This document shows positions 44,913 through 53,374 of a stretch of DNA of 64,000 bases, one piece after another. The position numbers were made by a program, and so were the translations under genes. Within the stretch, counting starts at the first letter, position 1; each line of letters starts with the position of its first letter. The DNA is from Lactiplantibacillus plantarum. Its GTDB lineage: Bacteria > Bacillota > Bacilli > Lactobacillales > Lactobacillaceae. The stretch lies in NCBI RefSeq assembly GCF_014131735.1, contig NZ_CP039121.1, positions 496,001 to 560,000 of the forward strand. The letters run 5' to 3'. The notes below the pieces were generated by a model. That model did not search any database. It saw only the letters and a program-made list of their open reading frames with translations, and was not told the origin of the DNA.

Positions 44913-45001
44913 AAAGATAAATCTATCTTTCAACGATTACTAGTTTAAAAGATAAATCTATCTTTGTCAAGCTTGAAAAAGATATTTTTATCTTTTATAC
45001 T
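44913..45001. promoter_or_regulatory. Divergent promoters with three identical-type operators
   Basis: Three 18-bp palindromic boxes AAAGATAnnTnTATCTTT lie at 44913-44930, 44948-44965 and 44978-44995. The leftward promoter is TTGACA (44970-44965) and TAAACT (44947-44942), whose 17-bp spacer lies inside box 2. The rightward promoter is TTGAAA (44973-44978) and TATACT (44996-45001), whose 17-bp spacer is filled by box 3. Box 1 lies downstream of the leftward start. Seen directly; repression by the adjacent TetR is inferred. Confidence 0.8.
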
Positions 45002-45007
45002 GAAGAC

Positions 45008-45589
45008 ATGAAGAAAAAAGATATGAACAAACAAGTTAAGATTCAAGATGCGGTTGCGGCTATCATTCTCGCTGAGGGTCCAGCCGGGGTTTCAACGACT
45101 AAGGTGGCTAAGCGCGTCGGCATTGCACAATCCAATGTTTATCTCTACTTTAAGAATAAACAGGCTCTGATCGATAGTGTCTATGCGCGTGAGACGAACC
45201 GAATTCTTAGTACTACCGACTTAGACCGATTAAGTGATTCAACAATCGATGTGACGACTCGGATTCGATTATATGTACAGCAGGTGTATGACTATTCGTT
45301 AGCCAATCCAGATAGCTTGACGATCATTCAACAGATCAAGGCATTGAATGGACAGGGGATGACGATTTCGGCGGCGGATGCCGATCCGAATAATATTGTC
45401 GCTAACTTATTAACGGCGGCTATCGATGCTAAGGTGATTAAGCAGTTACCGGTTAGTTTGCATATGGGGGTCGTGTTTTCAACTATTCATACGCATACGA
45501 CGAATATCAGTAAGGGACGGTATGCTCAGGACCAATATACATTTGGTGATATTTTCCAAATGATTTGGGACGCGATGAAACAAGATTAG
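45008..45589 (+). CDS. TetR/AcrR-family regulator, probably leaderless mRNA
   Basis: 193-residue TetR regulator. HTH VSTTKVAKRVGIAQSNVYLY at residues 32-51. ATG 45008 lies only 6 nt after the -10 box TATACT, so transcription would begin at or next to the start codon. An alternative ATG at 45023 has only a weak A-rich site. Divergent from the NmrA-gabD operon, with operators in both promoters. It likely senses an aldehyde or redox-active compound (inference from targets). Ends at a strong terminator. Confidence 0.87.
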   Translation: MKKKDMNKQVKIQDAVAAIILAEGPAGVSTTKVAKRVGIAQSNVYLYFKNKQALIDSVYARETNRILSTTDLDRLSDSTIDVTTRIRLYVQQVYDYSLANPDSLTIIQQIKALNGQGMTISAADADPNNIVANLLTAAIDAKVIKQLPVSLHMGVVFSTIHTHTTNISKGRYAQDQYTFGDIFQMIWDAMKQD

Positions 45590-45602
45590 GAGGTTTAATG
45601 AC

Positions 45603-45661
45603 AAAAGACGCGACTTAATTGATAGGCACGAGTGGATATCAATTAGGTCGCGTCTTTTTTT
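45603..45661 (+). terminator. Terminator after tetR
   Basis: AAAAGACGCGACTTAATTGA (from 45603) pairs with the arm ending at 45658; 22-bp stem with one mismatch and a run of Ts. Confidence 0.85.
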
Positions 45662-45815
45662 GCGTTCATGTAGCGATTAGTCGTCTTGAAATGACGGTTT
45701 AGTATCTTAAAGGCTGGTTGAATAATTCGGTTCATTGTGTATTCTTTTCAAGTGTCGGTGAGTGTTTTAAACTGTAGGTACCAGTTTGAGCAACCAATAT
45801 GTAAGGGGGACTTTG

Positions 45816-45944
45816 ATGGTACAGTGGGCAAAACGATTCAGTGAAACGAAGGAACCGGTTGTATTGATTAGTCATAATCAAAATAGGTGTGCCGGCAAAA
45901 TAGTGGTGTTAATGATGAGTAGGCTGGAGTTGTGGGGTAGCTGA
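45816..45944 (+). CDS. Small ORF (42 residues) translationally coupled to lamK
   Basis: ATG 45816 is preceded by AAGGGGG with ideal 6-nt spacing; the ORF runs 42 codons (MVQWAKRFSETKEPVVLISH ...) and its TGA overlaps the ATG of the histidine kinase (TGATG). It has one cysteine (NRCAGK) and a hydrophobic patch KIVVLMMSR. It does not look like an AgrD/LamD pro-peptide: no N-terminal amphipathic helix or acidic tail. It could be a leader for coupled translation or a small regulator of LamK. I do not recognise it. Confidence 0.5.
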   Translation: MVQWAKRFSETKEPVVLISHNQNRCAGKIVVLMMSRLELWGS

Positions 45945-47194
45945 TGAAGATTATTTTTGTGCAAACGCTGTTCCTATTCTTGTTTGTTAAGGTGCTTTTG
46001 CGTGATTGGCGGGTACTTAGTATTTGGGATATCAGTTATGCGGTGGTCAGTAGCCTAGTGAGCGGCTGGATTTTTTCAGTAATCGGGCAATATGCAGCAT
46101 TGCCATTATTGGGACTGGTGGTGCTGTTTACTTGGTGGCATACACATAGCTTCAGTGAGTCATTATTTGTTAGCCTACAGGTGATTATCTGGTCAATTGT
46201 CGTCGATCATATCAGTTCACTTTTAACGTATATGTTGAAATTAGATGACGGGTATCTTTTGATTTTTATGGGATTACAGCTGGTTGGTTTAATCACATTG
46301 AATCTGATTTTAATGAATACGCATATCCAGACGACATTCAATCGTCCCAGACTGAACCGGGTTACGGCCTTGCTGCTACTCGCCATCTATTTATACATTA
46401 TTGTCAGCGAGGGCCTCGACAGTGAATTGAGAATGGTCGTCAGTAACTTAGTTGTGTTGTTGGTCGTTATGGGGCTCGCGATTGCCATCTATGATGAGTA
46501 TCGGGTTACGATTCGGGCCAAGTACCAGGTTCAACAACAACGCCTGCAAATCAAAAATGATACACGGTACATGCATGAAATCGAAACGCATTATAATGAA
46601 TTGCGCCGGTTTCGTCATGATTATCAGAATATAATGTTGTCGATTAATGAGTATTTGAAAACGGATGATTTGGCAGGCTTACAGCAATATTACCAACAAA
46701 ATATTGCCCCAGTGACCAAGCGCGTTTCGGATGAGCAGTATAATCTCGAAGATTTAAGTCGTGTTCAGGTCAAATCGGTCAAGAGTATTCTATTTAGCAA
46801 ACTCAGCTATGCGCAATCACAGGGAGTTAAAGTTCAATTTGACTTGAAGCAAGTGCTTAATGGGGTAACGACGAATGAATTAGACTTGGCAATTGCGCTA
46901 GGTATTATTTTAGATAACGCGATTGAAGCCACGGCCGGTCACTATCACGGTGAGCTGATGAGCGCCATTTTTGTTACGGCCCACAGTACGGTGTTCTTAG
47001 TTCAAAATAACGTTTTTGATTCCTTGCCACCTTTATGGCAGCTAAAGGAAGCGGGGTATTCGACTAAGGGACAAGAGCGGGGCTTAGGCTTGAGTCAGCT
47101 CAGCGCCATTGTTAATCGAAATGAAAATATGATATTGGAAACGCGGTTATTGGCCTCAGCCTTTGTTCAGCGTTTAACGGTAAAGCGGGAATGA
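45944..47194 (+). CDS. lamK: Quorum-sensing-type histidine kinase (HPK10/AgrC family, LamK-like)
   Basis: 416-residue sensor kinase. About six TM helices in residues 1-190, then the HPK10 phosphoacceptor (LRRFRHDYQNIML) with its characteristic DYxN, and a short ATPase domain with N box GIILDNAIEA and G box GLGLSQLSAI. It belongs to the group that senses cyclic or linear peptides. In L. plantarum, LamK/LamR is the orphan pair that works with LamBDCA on surface polysaccharide and adherence genes. No agrB/agrD-like genes are found here. It may be translated by coupling with the preceding small ORF; GGCTGGAG also lies upstream. Confidence 0.88.
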   Translation: MKIIFVQTLFLFLFVKVLLRDWRVLSIWDISYAVVSSLVSGWIFSVIGQYAALPLLGLVVLFTWWHTHSFSESLFVSLQVIIWSIVVDHISSLLTYMLKLDDGYLLIFMGLQLVGLITLNLILMNTHIQTTFNRPRLNRVTALLLLAIYLYIIVSEGLDSELRMVVSNLVVLLVVMGLAIAIYDEYRVTIRAKYQVQQQRLQIKNDTRYMHEIETHYNELRRFRHDYQNIMLSINEYLKTDDLAGLQQYYQQNIAPVTKRVSDEQYNLEDLSRVQVKSVKSILFSKLSYAQSQGVKVQFDLKQVLNGVTTNELDLAIALGIILDNAIEATAGHYHGELMSAIFVTAHSTVFLVQNNVFDSLPPLWQLKEAGYSTKGQERGLGLSQLSAIVNRNENMILETRLLASAFVQRLTVKRE

Positions 47195-47198
47195 TAAA

Positions 47199-47945
47199 AT
47201 GATCAAAGTATATATTTGTGAAGATGATACTAAACAGTTACAAACCTTGCAGCAACTGGTCAGTAAAGTGATTATTGATCGTCAATTGGATATGGGATTT
47301 GGCCTAACGAGTGTCGATCCGCATGAAATATTAGCGCATGTCAAAAGTCAGCAACCAACTCAAGCCGTCTTTCTTTTAGATATTGCGTTGAATTCGGATA
47401 TTAATGGCATTCAGCTTGCCAGTCAAATTCGTGATTTAGGCATCCGAAGTAAGATTATCTTTGTGACGACGCATACGGAGCTATCATTGACGGTGTTTCA
47501 GTATCAAGTGGAAGCCCTGGATTTTATCTTGAAGGATTTTCCGGATCGCTTATACGAGCGATTAAATACCGTCTTACGCGTGGCACAGGAGCGTTTCAAA
47601 GCTGAAGACAATGATCAAAATAGTTATATCCAAATCAAAATTGGCGAGACGATTCGATCGTTGGACGTGCAACACGTGTTATTTTTTGAAAGTTCAATGA
47701 GTCCACATAAGATTATCGTTCATTTAGATGATGGTGAACTTGAATATTACGGTTTATTAAAGGATGTGCCGGATTTGAATTCTGATTTTTATCGTTGTCA
47801 TAAGTCATATGTCGTTAATCTGACCCGCATTCGGTCATTGGATAAACGGTATCGTCAACTAACGATGGCTAACGGTGAAACCGTCCTGTGTTCCGCAGCG
47901 GCCAGTCGCTACTTAGTAAGGCAGATTGGCAAAAACAATCGCTGA
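47199..47945 (+). CDS. lamR: LytTR response regulator (LamR-like)
   Basis: 248-residue response regulator. Receiver domain with acidic pair EDD (residues 8-10), phospho-Asp in VFLLDIAL near residue 62 and Lys in FILKDF. C-terminal LytTR DNA-binding domain (IKIGETIRSLDVQHVLFFES ... FYRCHKSYVVNLTRI). LytTR proteins bind direct repeats about 21 bp apart. It starts 4 nt after the lamK stop, so same operon. Likely targets include its own promoter and surface-polysaccharide genes (family knowledge). Confidence 0.9.
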   Translation: MIKVYICEDDTKQLQTLQQLVSKVIIDRQLDMGFGLTSVDPHEILAHVKSQQPTQAVFLLDIALNSDINGIQLASQIRDLGIRSKIIFVTTHTELSLTVFQYQVEALDFILKDFPDRLYERLNTVLRVAQERFKAEDNDQNSYIQIKIGETIRSLDVQHVLFFESSMSPHKIIVHLDDGELEYYGLLKDVPDLNSDFYRCHKSYVVNLTRIRSLDKRYRQLTMANGETVLCSAAASRYLVRQIGKNNR

Positions 47946-48015
47946 TTGAAATCTTAGTCGATTTATATTGACGGCAGTAAAATTCAGATTGGCAAGATTC
48001 GGTTTGCTAACTAGT

Positions 48016-48063
48016 AAAATAATCGTTTCAGCAATTTGATTTCCCTGAAACGGTTATTTTTTT
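48016..48063 (+). terminator. Terminator of the lamKR operon
   Basis: AAAATAATCGTTTCAG (48016-48031) / CTGAAACGGTTATTTT (48045-48060) plus Ts. Confidence 0.8.
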
Positions 48064-48425
48064 ACGCTTTATTCAGGTGTATTGAATTATGAACCTGAGC
48101 TGGGCCGTTCCAATCAATTCGCTTGCGTTTATTTTGAACTTATCTTCAACGGGCCAAATAAGGTCTTAATGGTTAGTCTGCCTGTCTTAAAACGGCCGTT
48201 GCGACGGGCCACACTAAATTATAATTAGAAGCAACCAGTTTGAATCAAGTGGGTTATGTTCGCTACAAGTGCGGCTGTTAATTATGGTCAAGGCGGGCTT
48301 GCCGTTATTCCGCAAGTCAAATCGCTGTACTGGGCATTGCCTATGATTTGAGCGTGACTTGTGATTGGTCACTAACGATAATATTGGTGATTAGTCGTAA
48401 TAACTTAAGTGTGGGAGTGAATAGA
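48064..48425. other. Region between lamR and asnB with coding-like scraps
   Basis: No intact gene. At 48256-48351 a 31-codon frame (MFATSAAVNYGQGGLAVIPQ ...) reads like coding DNA but lacks a ribosome site and ends early; it could be a membrane-protein remnant. No T-box motif was recognised before asnB. Confidence 0.35.
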
Positions 48426-50327
48426 ATGTGTGGATTGGTTGGGTGCTTAACGGATCGGCGAAAAGTTGATAATGCCGCGTATGATCAGGTTGTGCGGGAA
48501 ATGACTAAAATGATTGTGCATCGGGGCCCGGATGATGAGGGTTACTTTGCGGATGATAATATCACGATGGGGTTTCGCCGATTAAGTATTATTGATTTGG
48601 CGGGTGGTCATCAACCGCTGTCATATGATAATGAACGTTATTGGCTAACGTTTAATGGTGAGATTTATAACTACGTTGAGCTACGTGAACAGTTAATTCA
48701 AGAGGGCTACACGTTTAAGACGGATTCCGATTCGGAAGTGATCTTAGGAATGTACGCCAAATACCAGGCCAAGTTGACGACCTATCTGCGGGGAATGTTT
48801 GCCTTTGTAATCTGGGATAAGCAGGAAAAAACGTTATTCGCGGCGCGTGACCAATTTGGAATCAAACCGTTTTATTATGCGATTGCCGGGGATGATTTTT
48901 ACTATGCGTCTGAGAGTAAGGCGATTTATAAGATTTTAAAAGATAAGCATTTTGATCAAGAGGCATTACAAGATTATTTGACGTTCCAATATGTGCCGGA
49001 AACTGAGACCCTGACAAAGGAAATCAAGATGCTGGCGCCGGGCTGTTCATTAACAAAACAGTTGGGACACGCGCCGCAAATCAAGCGTTATTATCATCGG
49101 GAGTTTCATCCAGTCGTCCGTTCTGAACAGGACTACGCGACACGGCTTAAGGAGACGTTGATTGATTCGGTTAAGATCCATATGCGTTCCGATGTCCCAG
49201 TTGGGGCGTTCTTATCGGGCGGGATTGATTCGTCAATTGTGGTGGCGATTGCCAAGCAGTTCAATCCAAATCTCAAGACGATCTCGGTGGGCTTTGAACG
49301 ACCTGGCTATAGTGAATTAGACGTCGCACAGGAAACGGCTGCTAAGTTGAATGTCGATAACGTCCAAATGACCATCACGCCGGAAGCATTCATGGCAGCC
49401 TTTCCACATTTTGTCTGGAGCATGGATGATCCGTTAGCTGATCCGGCCGCTGTCCCGCAGTATTTCTTGACTAAGGAAGCCGTCAAGCACGTTAAAGTTT
49501 GTCTCACCGGTGAAGGGGCTGATGAACTTTTTGGCGGGTATACGATTTATCATGAACCCGAATCCTTGAAAGCCTTTCGGTATACGAAGCCAATCAACGG
49601 GGCCCTTCAACGGATAGCCGCGATGATGCCAGCAGGAATGCGGGGTCGTTCGTTGCTTATGCGGGGGACGACACCGTTAGAGAAGCGATACGTTGGCAAT
49701 GCGTTTATCTTCAATGAAACTGAGAAGCAACAGTTCATGAAGCACTACAATCGTGACCATTCGTTCCAACAGACAACCCGGGTATTTTACGATGAAGCCA
49801 AGCACTATGATTTAATCTCTAAGATGCAATTTATCGATATGCACACGTGGTTAAATGGGGATTTGTTGCATAATGCGGACCGGACGGCGTTAGCCCACAG
49901 CCTTGAATTGCGGACACCCTTTGTTGACCGGGACGTGTTCAATCTGGCAGCGGAAATTCCAGCCAACTTGCGAATTAGCCACGGTACGACGAAGTACATT
50001 TTACGAAAAGCGGTTGAAGATATTGTACCCGCGCACGTGTTATATCGCAAAAAGCTTGGTTTCCCAGTACCGATTCGGTTGTGGCTCAAAGATGAGATGT
50101 ACGATTGGGCTAAAAATATTATTGTGACGTCGCAAACCGATCAGTATTTTGACAAGACATATTTCTTAAAACTATTGGATGACCATCGAGCGGGTGTTCG
50201 TGATAATTCGCGTCAATTGTGGACCGTGCTGACCTTCATGATGTGGCATAAGTTATACGTGGAAGCTGATATGTTAATGGATAGTGTAACGGCCAATCAT
50301 CTTGCTGAGCAAGTCGAAATCGGTTAA
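48426..50327 (+). CDS. asnB: Asparagine synthetase, glutamine-hydrolysing
   Basis: 633-residue class-B asparagine synthetase: aspartate + glutamine + ATP to asparagine. The N-terminal glutaminase domain requires Cys2, so ATG 48426 (MCGLVGCL) is the start, not the longer frame beginning at 48348. Glutaminase loop HRGPDDEGYF, then SGGIDSS (PPi loop) at about residue 262 and TGEGADELFGGY. Ribosome site GGGAG at 48413-48417. Some AsnB-type proteins amidate peptidoglycan meso-diaminopimelate, an alternative for this copy; it sits near wall-related genes. Divided from ldt by a bidirectional terminator. Confidence 0.92.
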   Translation: MCGLVGCLTDRRKVDNAAYDQVVREMTKMIVHRGPDDEGYFADDNITMGFRRLSIIDLAGGHQPLSYDNERYWLTFNGEIYNYVELREQLIQEGYTFKTDSDSEVILGMYAKYQAKLTTYLRGMFAFVIWDKQEKTLFAARDQFGIKPFYYAIAGDDFYYASESKAIYKILKDKHFDQEALQDYLTFQYVPETETLTKEIKMLAPGCSLTKQLGHAPQIKRYYHREFHPVVRSEQDYATRLKETLIDSVKIHMRSDVPVGAFLSGGIDSSIVVAIAKQFNPNLKTISVGFERPGYSELDVAQETAAKLNVDNVQMTITPEAFMAAFPHFVWSMDDPLADPAAVPQYFLTKEAVKHVKVCLTGEGADELFGGYTIYHEPESLKAFRYTKPINGALQRIAAMMPAGMRGRSLLMRGTTPLEKRYVGNAFIFNETEKQQFMKHYNRDHSFQQTTRVFYDEAKHYDLISKMQFIDMHTWLNGDLLHNADRTALAHSLELRTPFVDRDVFNLAAEIPANLRISHGTTKYILRKAVEDIVPAHVLYRKKLGFPVPIRLWLKDEMYDWAKNIIVTSQTDQYFDKTYFLKLLDDHRAGVRDNSRQLWTVLTFMMWHKLYVEADMLMDSVTANHLAEQVEIG

Positions 50328-50379
50328 GCTGTTCATATTAAAGCTAAATAAGAACTCGTTCAACGTGCCAATGAGAATA

Positions 50380-50436
50380 AAAATCATCCAGCGACCTGAT
50401 TGTCTTAATACAAATAGGTTGCTGGATGATTTATTT
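50380..50436. terminator. Bidirectional terminator
   Basis: AAATCATCCAGC (50381-50392) / GCTGGATGATTT (50421-50432) with an inner ACCT/AGGT stem, between convergent asnB and L,D-transpeptidase genes. Confidence 0.8.
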
Positions 50437-50458
50437 TGGTGGTTTTGTAGTTGTTTCG

Positions 50459-51088
50459 TTAGTCGATGACGACTTTAGTGCCATACTTGATGTTGTTATA
50501 GACCCACTTGGAATCTGCAACGCTCAGATGAATGCAACCGTGTGAAGACGGTCGCTTGCCAAGATCAGCAGCGTCTGATTTGATAAAGTGACCTTGGGCA
50601 TCTACGGGTGTGGAGTGGAACAAATATTCACCATGGTTGAGCCATGAGACCCAGTAATAGGCACCTTCATCAACACTAGCGCTATAAAAATATTTTCCCC
50701 GTTCGGCTTGCACATGATAGGTGCCACGGGGTGTTTTGCGGTCAGCAGTTGGCACGCCACTGGATGCATACATTGTATAGAGAACGTGGTGATGGTTCAT
50801 CAAGTATAGCCGTTGTTTAGCCAACGATACGTGAATCCATAAGTCCGGATAGCGGTTGACATTGGGATACGCGACTGTTTCGGATGATTGACGCCAGTTG
50901 ATTGGTGTGCGCATGACCGTTGATTTAGCCGTGGTTTTGGCTTTCGTTTTTGACACGACTTTTTTTGTGGTTACCGTTGATTGGCTAGGTCTGTGGGCAT
51001 CACCAACAACTTTGACAGTGCCGACCGCCAGTAAGCCGATAACTAAAGTGATGCTAGTTAATAAAATTAATGTTGATTTGCGTTGCAT
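50459..51088 (-). CDS. L,D-transpeptidase (YkuD domain)
   Basis: 209-residue exported protein: N-terminal TM/signal anchor (TLILLTSITLVIGLLAVG), a basic Thr/Lys linker, then YkuD domain (residues about 85-209) with SSHGCIHLS holding the catalytic cysteine. L,D-transpeptidases make 3-3 cross-links or attach proteins to wall peptides. Lactobacilli carry few; this one has no peptidoglycan-binding module, only the catalytic domain. ATG 51088; a weak AGGG-like site upstream. Monocistronic. Confidence 0.88.
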   Translation of the reverse strand: MQRKSTLILLTSITLVIGLLAVGTVKVVGDAHRPSQSTVTTKKVVSKTKAKTTAKSTVMRTPINWRQSSETVAYPNVNRYPDLWIHVSLAKQRLYLMNHHHVLYTMYASSGVPTADRKTPRGTYHVQAERGKYFYSASVDEGAYYWVSWLNHGEYLFHSTPVDAQGHFIKSDAADLGKRPSSHGCIHLSVADSKWVYNNIKYGTKVVID

Positions 51089-51510
51089 GTTGCGCCCCCA
51101 TAGTTGGTTGGTTCTGTCTGGCTCTGACTTGATAGTTAGTGGTAATAGTCAATACTGACCATTCAATCAAGACCTTCTCAGTAAAAGTGGAAACCAATCG
51201 TATATTACCGTTATAGCTTTCTGAAAGTGAAAATGCAACCCAGTCGAATGCTGGGTAAGTCGGTTTTACGAACAAATCGGGGTCGCGATAGTGTAAAGCG
51301 GGCATATTCAGGCTTTAAGTCAATTAACACAGCCTAAAATGACAATAATTGGTCTTCAAATAACACTGAAAATAAACAATAAATTCCAACTAAAAGTAGG
51401 AAGGCCGCCGGTGAAAATCGGGACGATTCATTGCTAGCACTCTGAGTCGCCTATTAATGAGGTTCCTGAACTAGTGACGGTTAAGTGGATTTAAAAGATA
51501 GTGACATAAA
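51089..51510. other. Intergenic region without recognised gene
   Basis: Only a small ACCCAG/CTGGGT hairpin (51238-51256) without T-run and the promoter region of the L,D-transpeptidase are expected here. No frame with start and ribosome site beyond a short overlap. Confidence 0.4.
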
Positions 51511-51582
51511 GAAAAACACTCAGCCTAGCGATAGGACAACCGAATTGGTGGTCATTGTTAAGCCGCTAAGCTTAGTGTTTTC
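51511..51582 (-). terminator. Terminator of the MFS gene
   Basis: GAAAAACACT..GC.TAGCG (51511-51530) pairs with CGCTAAGC.TAGTGTTTTC (51564-51582), with mismatches; T-run TTTTTCTTT on the minus strand. Confidence 0.65.
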
Positions 51583-51618
51583 GATGACCGTTTAAGACGA
51601 CTACGGGTCATTTAGTTA

Positions 51619-52824
51619 TTAATTTTGAACGCAATGCCGGTCGGTGCTTTTTGCGGGCCGCGCTAACCAAATTAGACCTAACAATAGGACTAAGCTAACA
51701 GCAACCATGATGGCACCAAAGATCGGTGTCCAGCCTAAGCCAAGGTTGGTCGTGACTTGACCACCAATACCGGAGCCGAGTGCGATACCGACGTTAAAAG
51801 CGGAAATATTTAACGCTGAGGCCATCGTAATATCGTGTGGTGTATTCTGTTCAGCTAACTGAACAATATAGAGTTGGAGCCCAGGGACGTTCATGAAGGC
51901 AAAGATTCCCATCAGTAGGACGGTCAATAGTCCTAACCAGTGACTGTACCCGGTGACACTTAGAATGAGTAAGGTGATGAGTAACCCACTGAACATCTTG
52001 AATAGTGCAATTAAGGGCCGTGCATTGGCCCAACGACCACCCAGTGTATTACCAAGGGCGACCATTAAGCCGTAAACGACTAGAATCAAAACGACAGCGC
52101 TCGCTGACCAATGCATCTGCTGTTCTAGTAGTGGTGATAGGTAGGTGTAAACTACGAAGGTACCACCGTATCCCAGCGCCGTGACGAGTAAGGCGAACAG
52201 TAGTTGTGGATTAGTGAGTACGCGGATAATCCCCCGGACCGTGGCTTTACTGGGTAACGGCAGATTACGTGGAATTAACCAGTAATCAGCTAACAAACCA
52301 ATGACACCAATCATGCTAATAAAGATAAAGGACCAGCGCCAACCGCCTAATTGACCAATCATCGTTCCCAACGGAACACCAGTAACCGTTGCGACAGTCA
52401 GTCCTGTAAACATGATGGCAATCGCCGAGGCCCGTTTGGCAGGTGCGACCACGTCAGCGGCAATTACTGAGGCGACGGTCATAAAAATACCGTGAGCCAA
52501 AGCGGCCACGACCCGGCCTGCAAGTAAGACACCAAAGGTTGGGGCACTTGCTGCGAGTAAGTTACCAATAATAAATAAAATCATAATTAACATCATCAAG
52601 CGGTGACGGTTAAGCCGACCGGTGAGTAATGTCATGACGGGCGCGCCAATCATGATACCAATGGCATAGATCGAGACGGTCAGCCCAGCTTGCGCCAAGT
52701 TGATGTGAAAGTTGCTAACGAGTAGTGGCATTAAACCAACACTAATAAATTCCGTTGACCCAATGGCGAAGGCACTGATTGCGAGTGCAAAAAGTGTCCA
52801 ACTGGGATTAAACTGTTTTGTCAT
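51619..52824 (-). CDS. MFS transporter, DHA1 family (AraJ/PbuE-like)
   Basis: 401-residue, 12-TM exporter. First helix FAIGSTEFISVGLMPLL is the AraJ/YdhP/PbuE signature; GAPVMTLLTGRLNRHRLMM is loop 2-3 motif A, and GVPLGTMIGQLGGWRWSF is motif C. Such proteins export sugars, purines or drugs. ATG 52824 follows AGGAGG on the minus strand. Divergent from an HxlR regulator 126 bp away, which probably represses it. Confidence 0.9.
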   Translation of the reverse strand: MTKQFNPSWTLFALAISAFAIGSTEFISVGLMPLLVSNFHINLAQAGLTVSIYAIGIMIGAPVMTLLTGRLNRHRLMMLIMILFIIGNLLAASAPTFGVLLAGRVVAALAHGIFMTVASVIAADVVAPAKRASAIAIMFTGLTVATVTGVPLGTMIGQLGGWRWSFIFISMIGVIGLLADYWLIPRNLPLPSKATVRGIIRVLTNPQLLFALLVTALGYGGTFVVYTYLSPLLEQQMHWSASAVVLILVVYGLMVALGNTLGGRWANARPLIALFKMFSGLLITLLILSVTGYSHWLGLLTVLLMGIFAFMNVPGLQLYIVQLAEQNTPHDITMASALNISAFNVGIALGSGIGGQVTTNLGLGWTPIFGAIMVAVSLVLLLGLIWLARPAKSTDRHCVQN

Positions 52825-52864
52825 AAGATAAGCCTCCTGCTATTGCTAAGTTAATAAATAATGA

Positions 52865-52904
52865 TTATACTAGCAAGTGAATTTTAGACAAGTACCGACT
52901 TTAA
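52865..52904 (+). promoter_or_regulatory. Candidate HxlR operator and promoter
   Basis: TATACT near 52866 is followed 16 nt later by ACAAGTACCGACTTTAA (52888-52904), matching the element before the other hxlR gene (38387-38403). Confidence 0.5.
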
Positions 52905-52950
52905 AGTGGGATACCCACTAAAAAGTAAGTATGGAATGGAGGGACAATTA

Positions 52951-53313
52951 TTGGAAACCAAAACGTATCATATTGGGGTCGAGGCCACAATGGAAATTAT
53001 TGGGGGTAAGTGGAAATCAATTATTCTGTGCCATCTGCGTACTCAGACGATGCGGACGAGCGAATTGGAACGCGCGATTCCACAAATCTCGCAGAAAATG
53101 TTAGTACAACAACTTAGAGAGTTGGAAGCCGCTAATATTGTGACGCGCAAAGTGTACCAACAAGTGCCACCGCGCGTGGAATACGGACTAAGTGATTATG
53201 GCCGGAGTTTGTCCGTTGTCTTACATGAGCTGTGCGTGTGGGGTGAGGATAATATTGATCGCCGCCGAGCTGCGGGTGAAGAGATTGCCTTGTTACATCG
53301 AGACGATTTATAG
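52951..53313 (+). CDS. HxlR-family (DUF24) regulator
   Basis: 120-residue winged-helix regulator. HTH core MEIIGGKWKSIILCHL at residues 13-28; the cysteine after IIL is at the dimer side. TTG 52951 is the likely start: GGAGGG lies 7-8 nt upstream, and the longer frame from 52906 would translate through the operator. Divergent from the MFS transporter. Related in sequence type to the HxlR at 38.4 kb; both have LCVWG/ICTWG near the end. Confidence 0.87.
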   Translation: METKTYHIGVEATMEIIGGKWKSIILCHLRTQTMRTSELERAIPQISQKMLVQQLRELEAANIVTRKVYQQVPPRVEYGLSDYGRSLSVVLHELCVWGEDNIDRRRAAGEEIALLHRDDL

Positions 53314-53330
53314 ACAATGAGTTTAAATTA

Positions 53331-53374
53331 AAAATGGTGCGTCAAGAATGAAAACATTCTGGCGCACCATTTTT
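53331..53374 (+). terminator. Terminator after hxlR
   Basis: AAAATGGTGCG.CAAGAATG (53331-53350) / CATTCT.GCGCACCATTTTT (53355-53374), strong stem with tetraloop. Confidence 0.85.

Noticed and set aside
45816..45944. AgrD/LamD-like autoinducing peptide precursor
   Set aside because: No amphipathic leader, no conserved acidic C-terminal tail and no AgrB partner; kept only as an unknown small ORF.
48064..48425. T-box riboswitch before asnB
   Set aside because: I could not find the conserved T-box sequence or a specifier/antiterminator arrangement.
52906..52950. Longer N-terminus of the second HxlR gene
   Set aside because: It would translate operator-like DNA and lacks a ribosome site, while TTG 52951 has GGAGGG.
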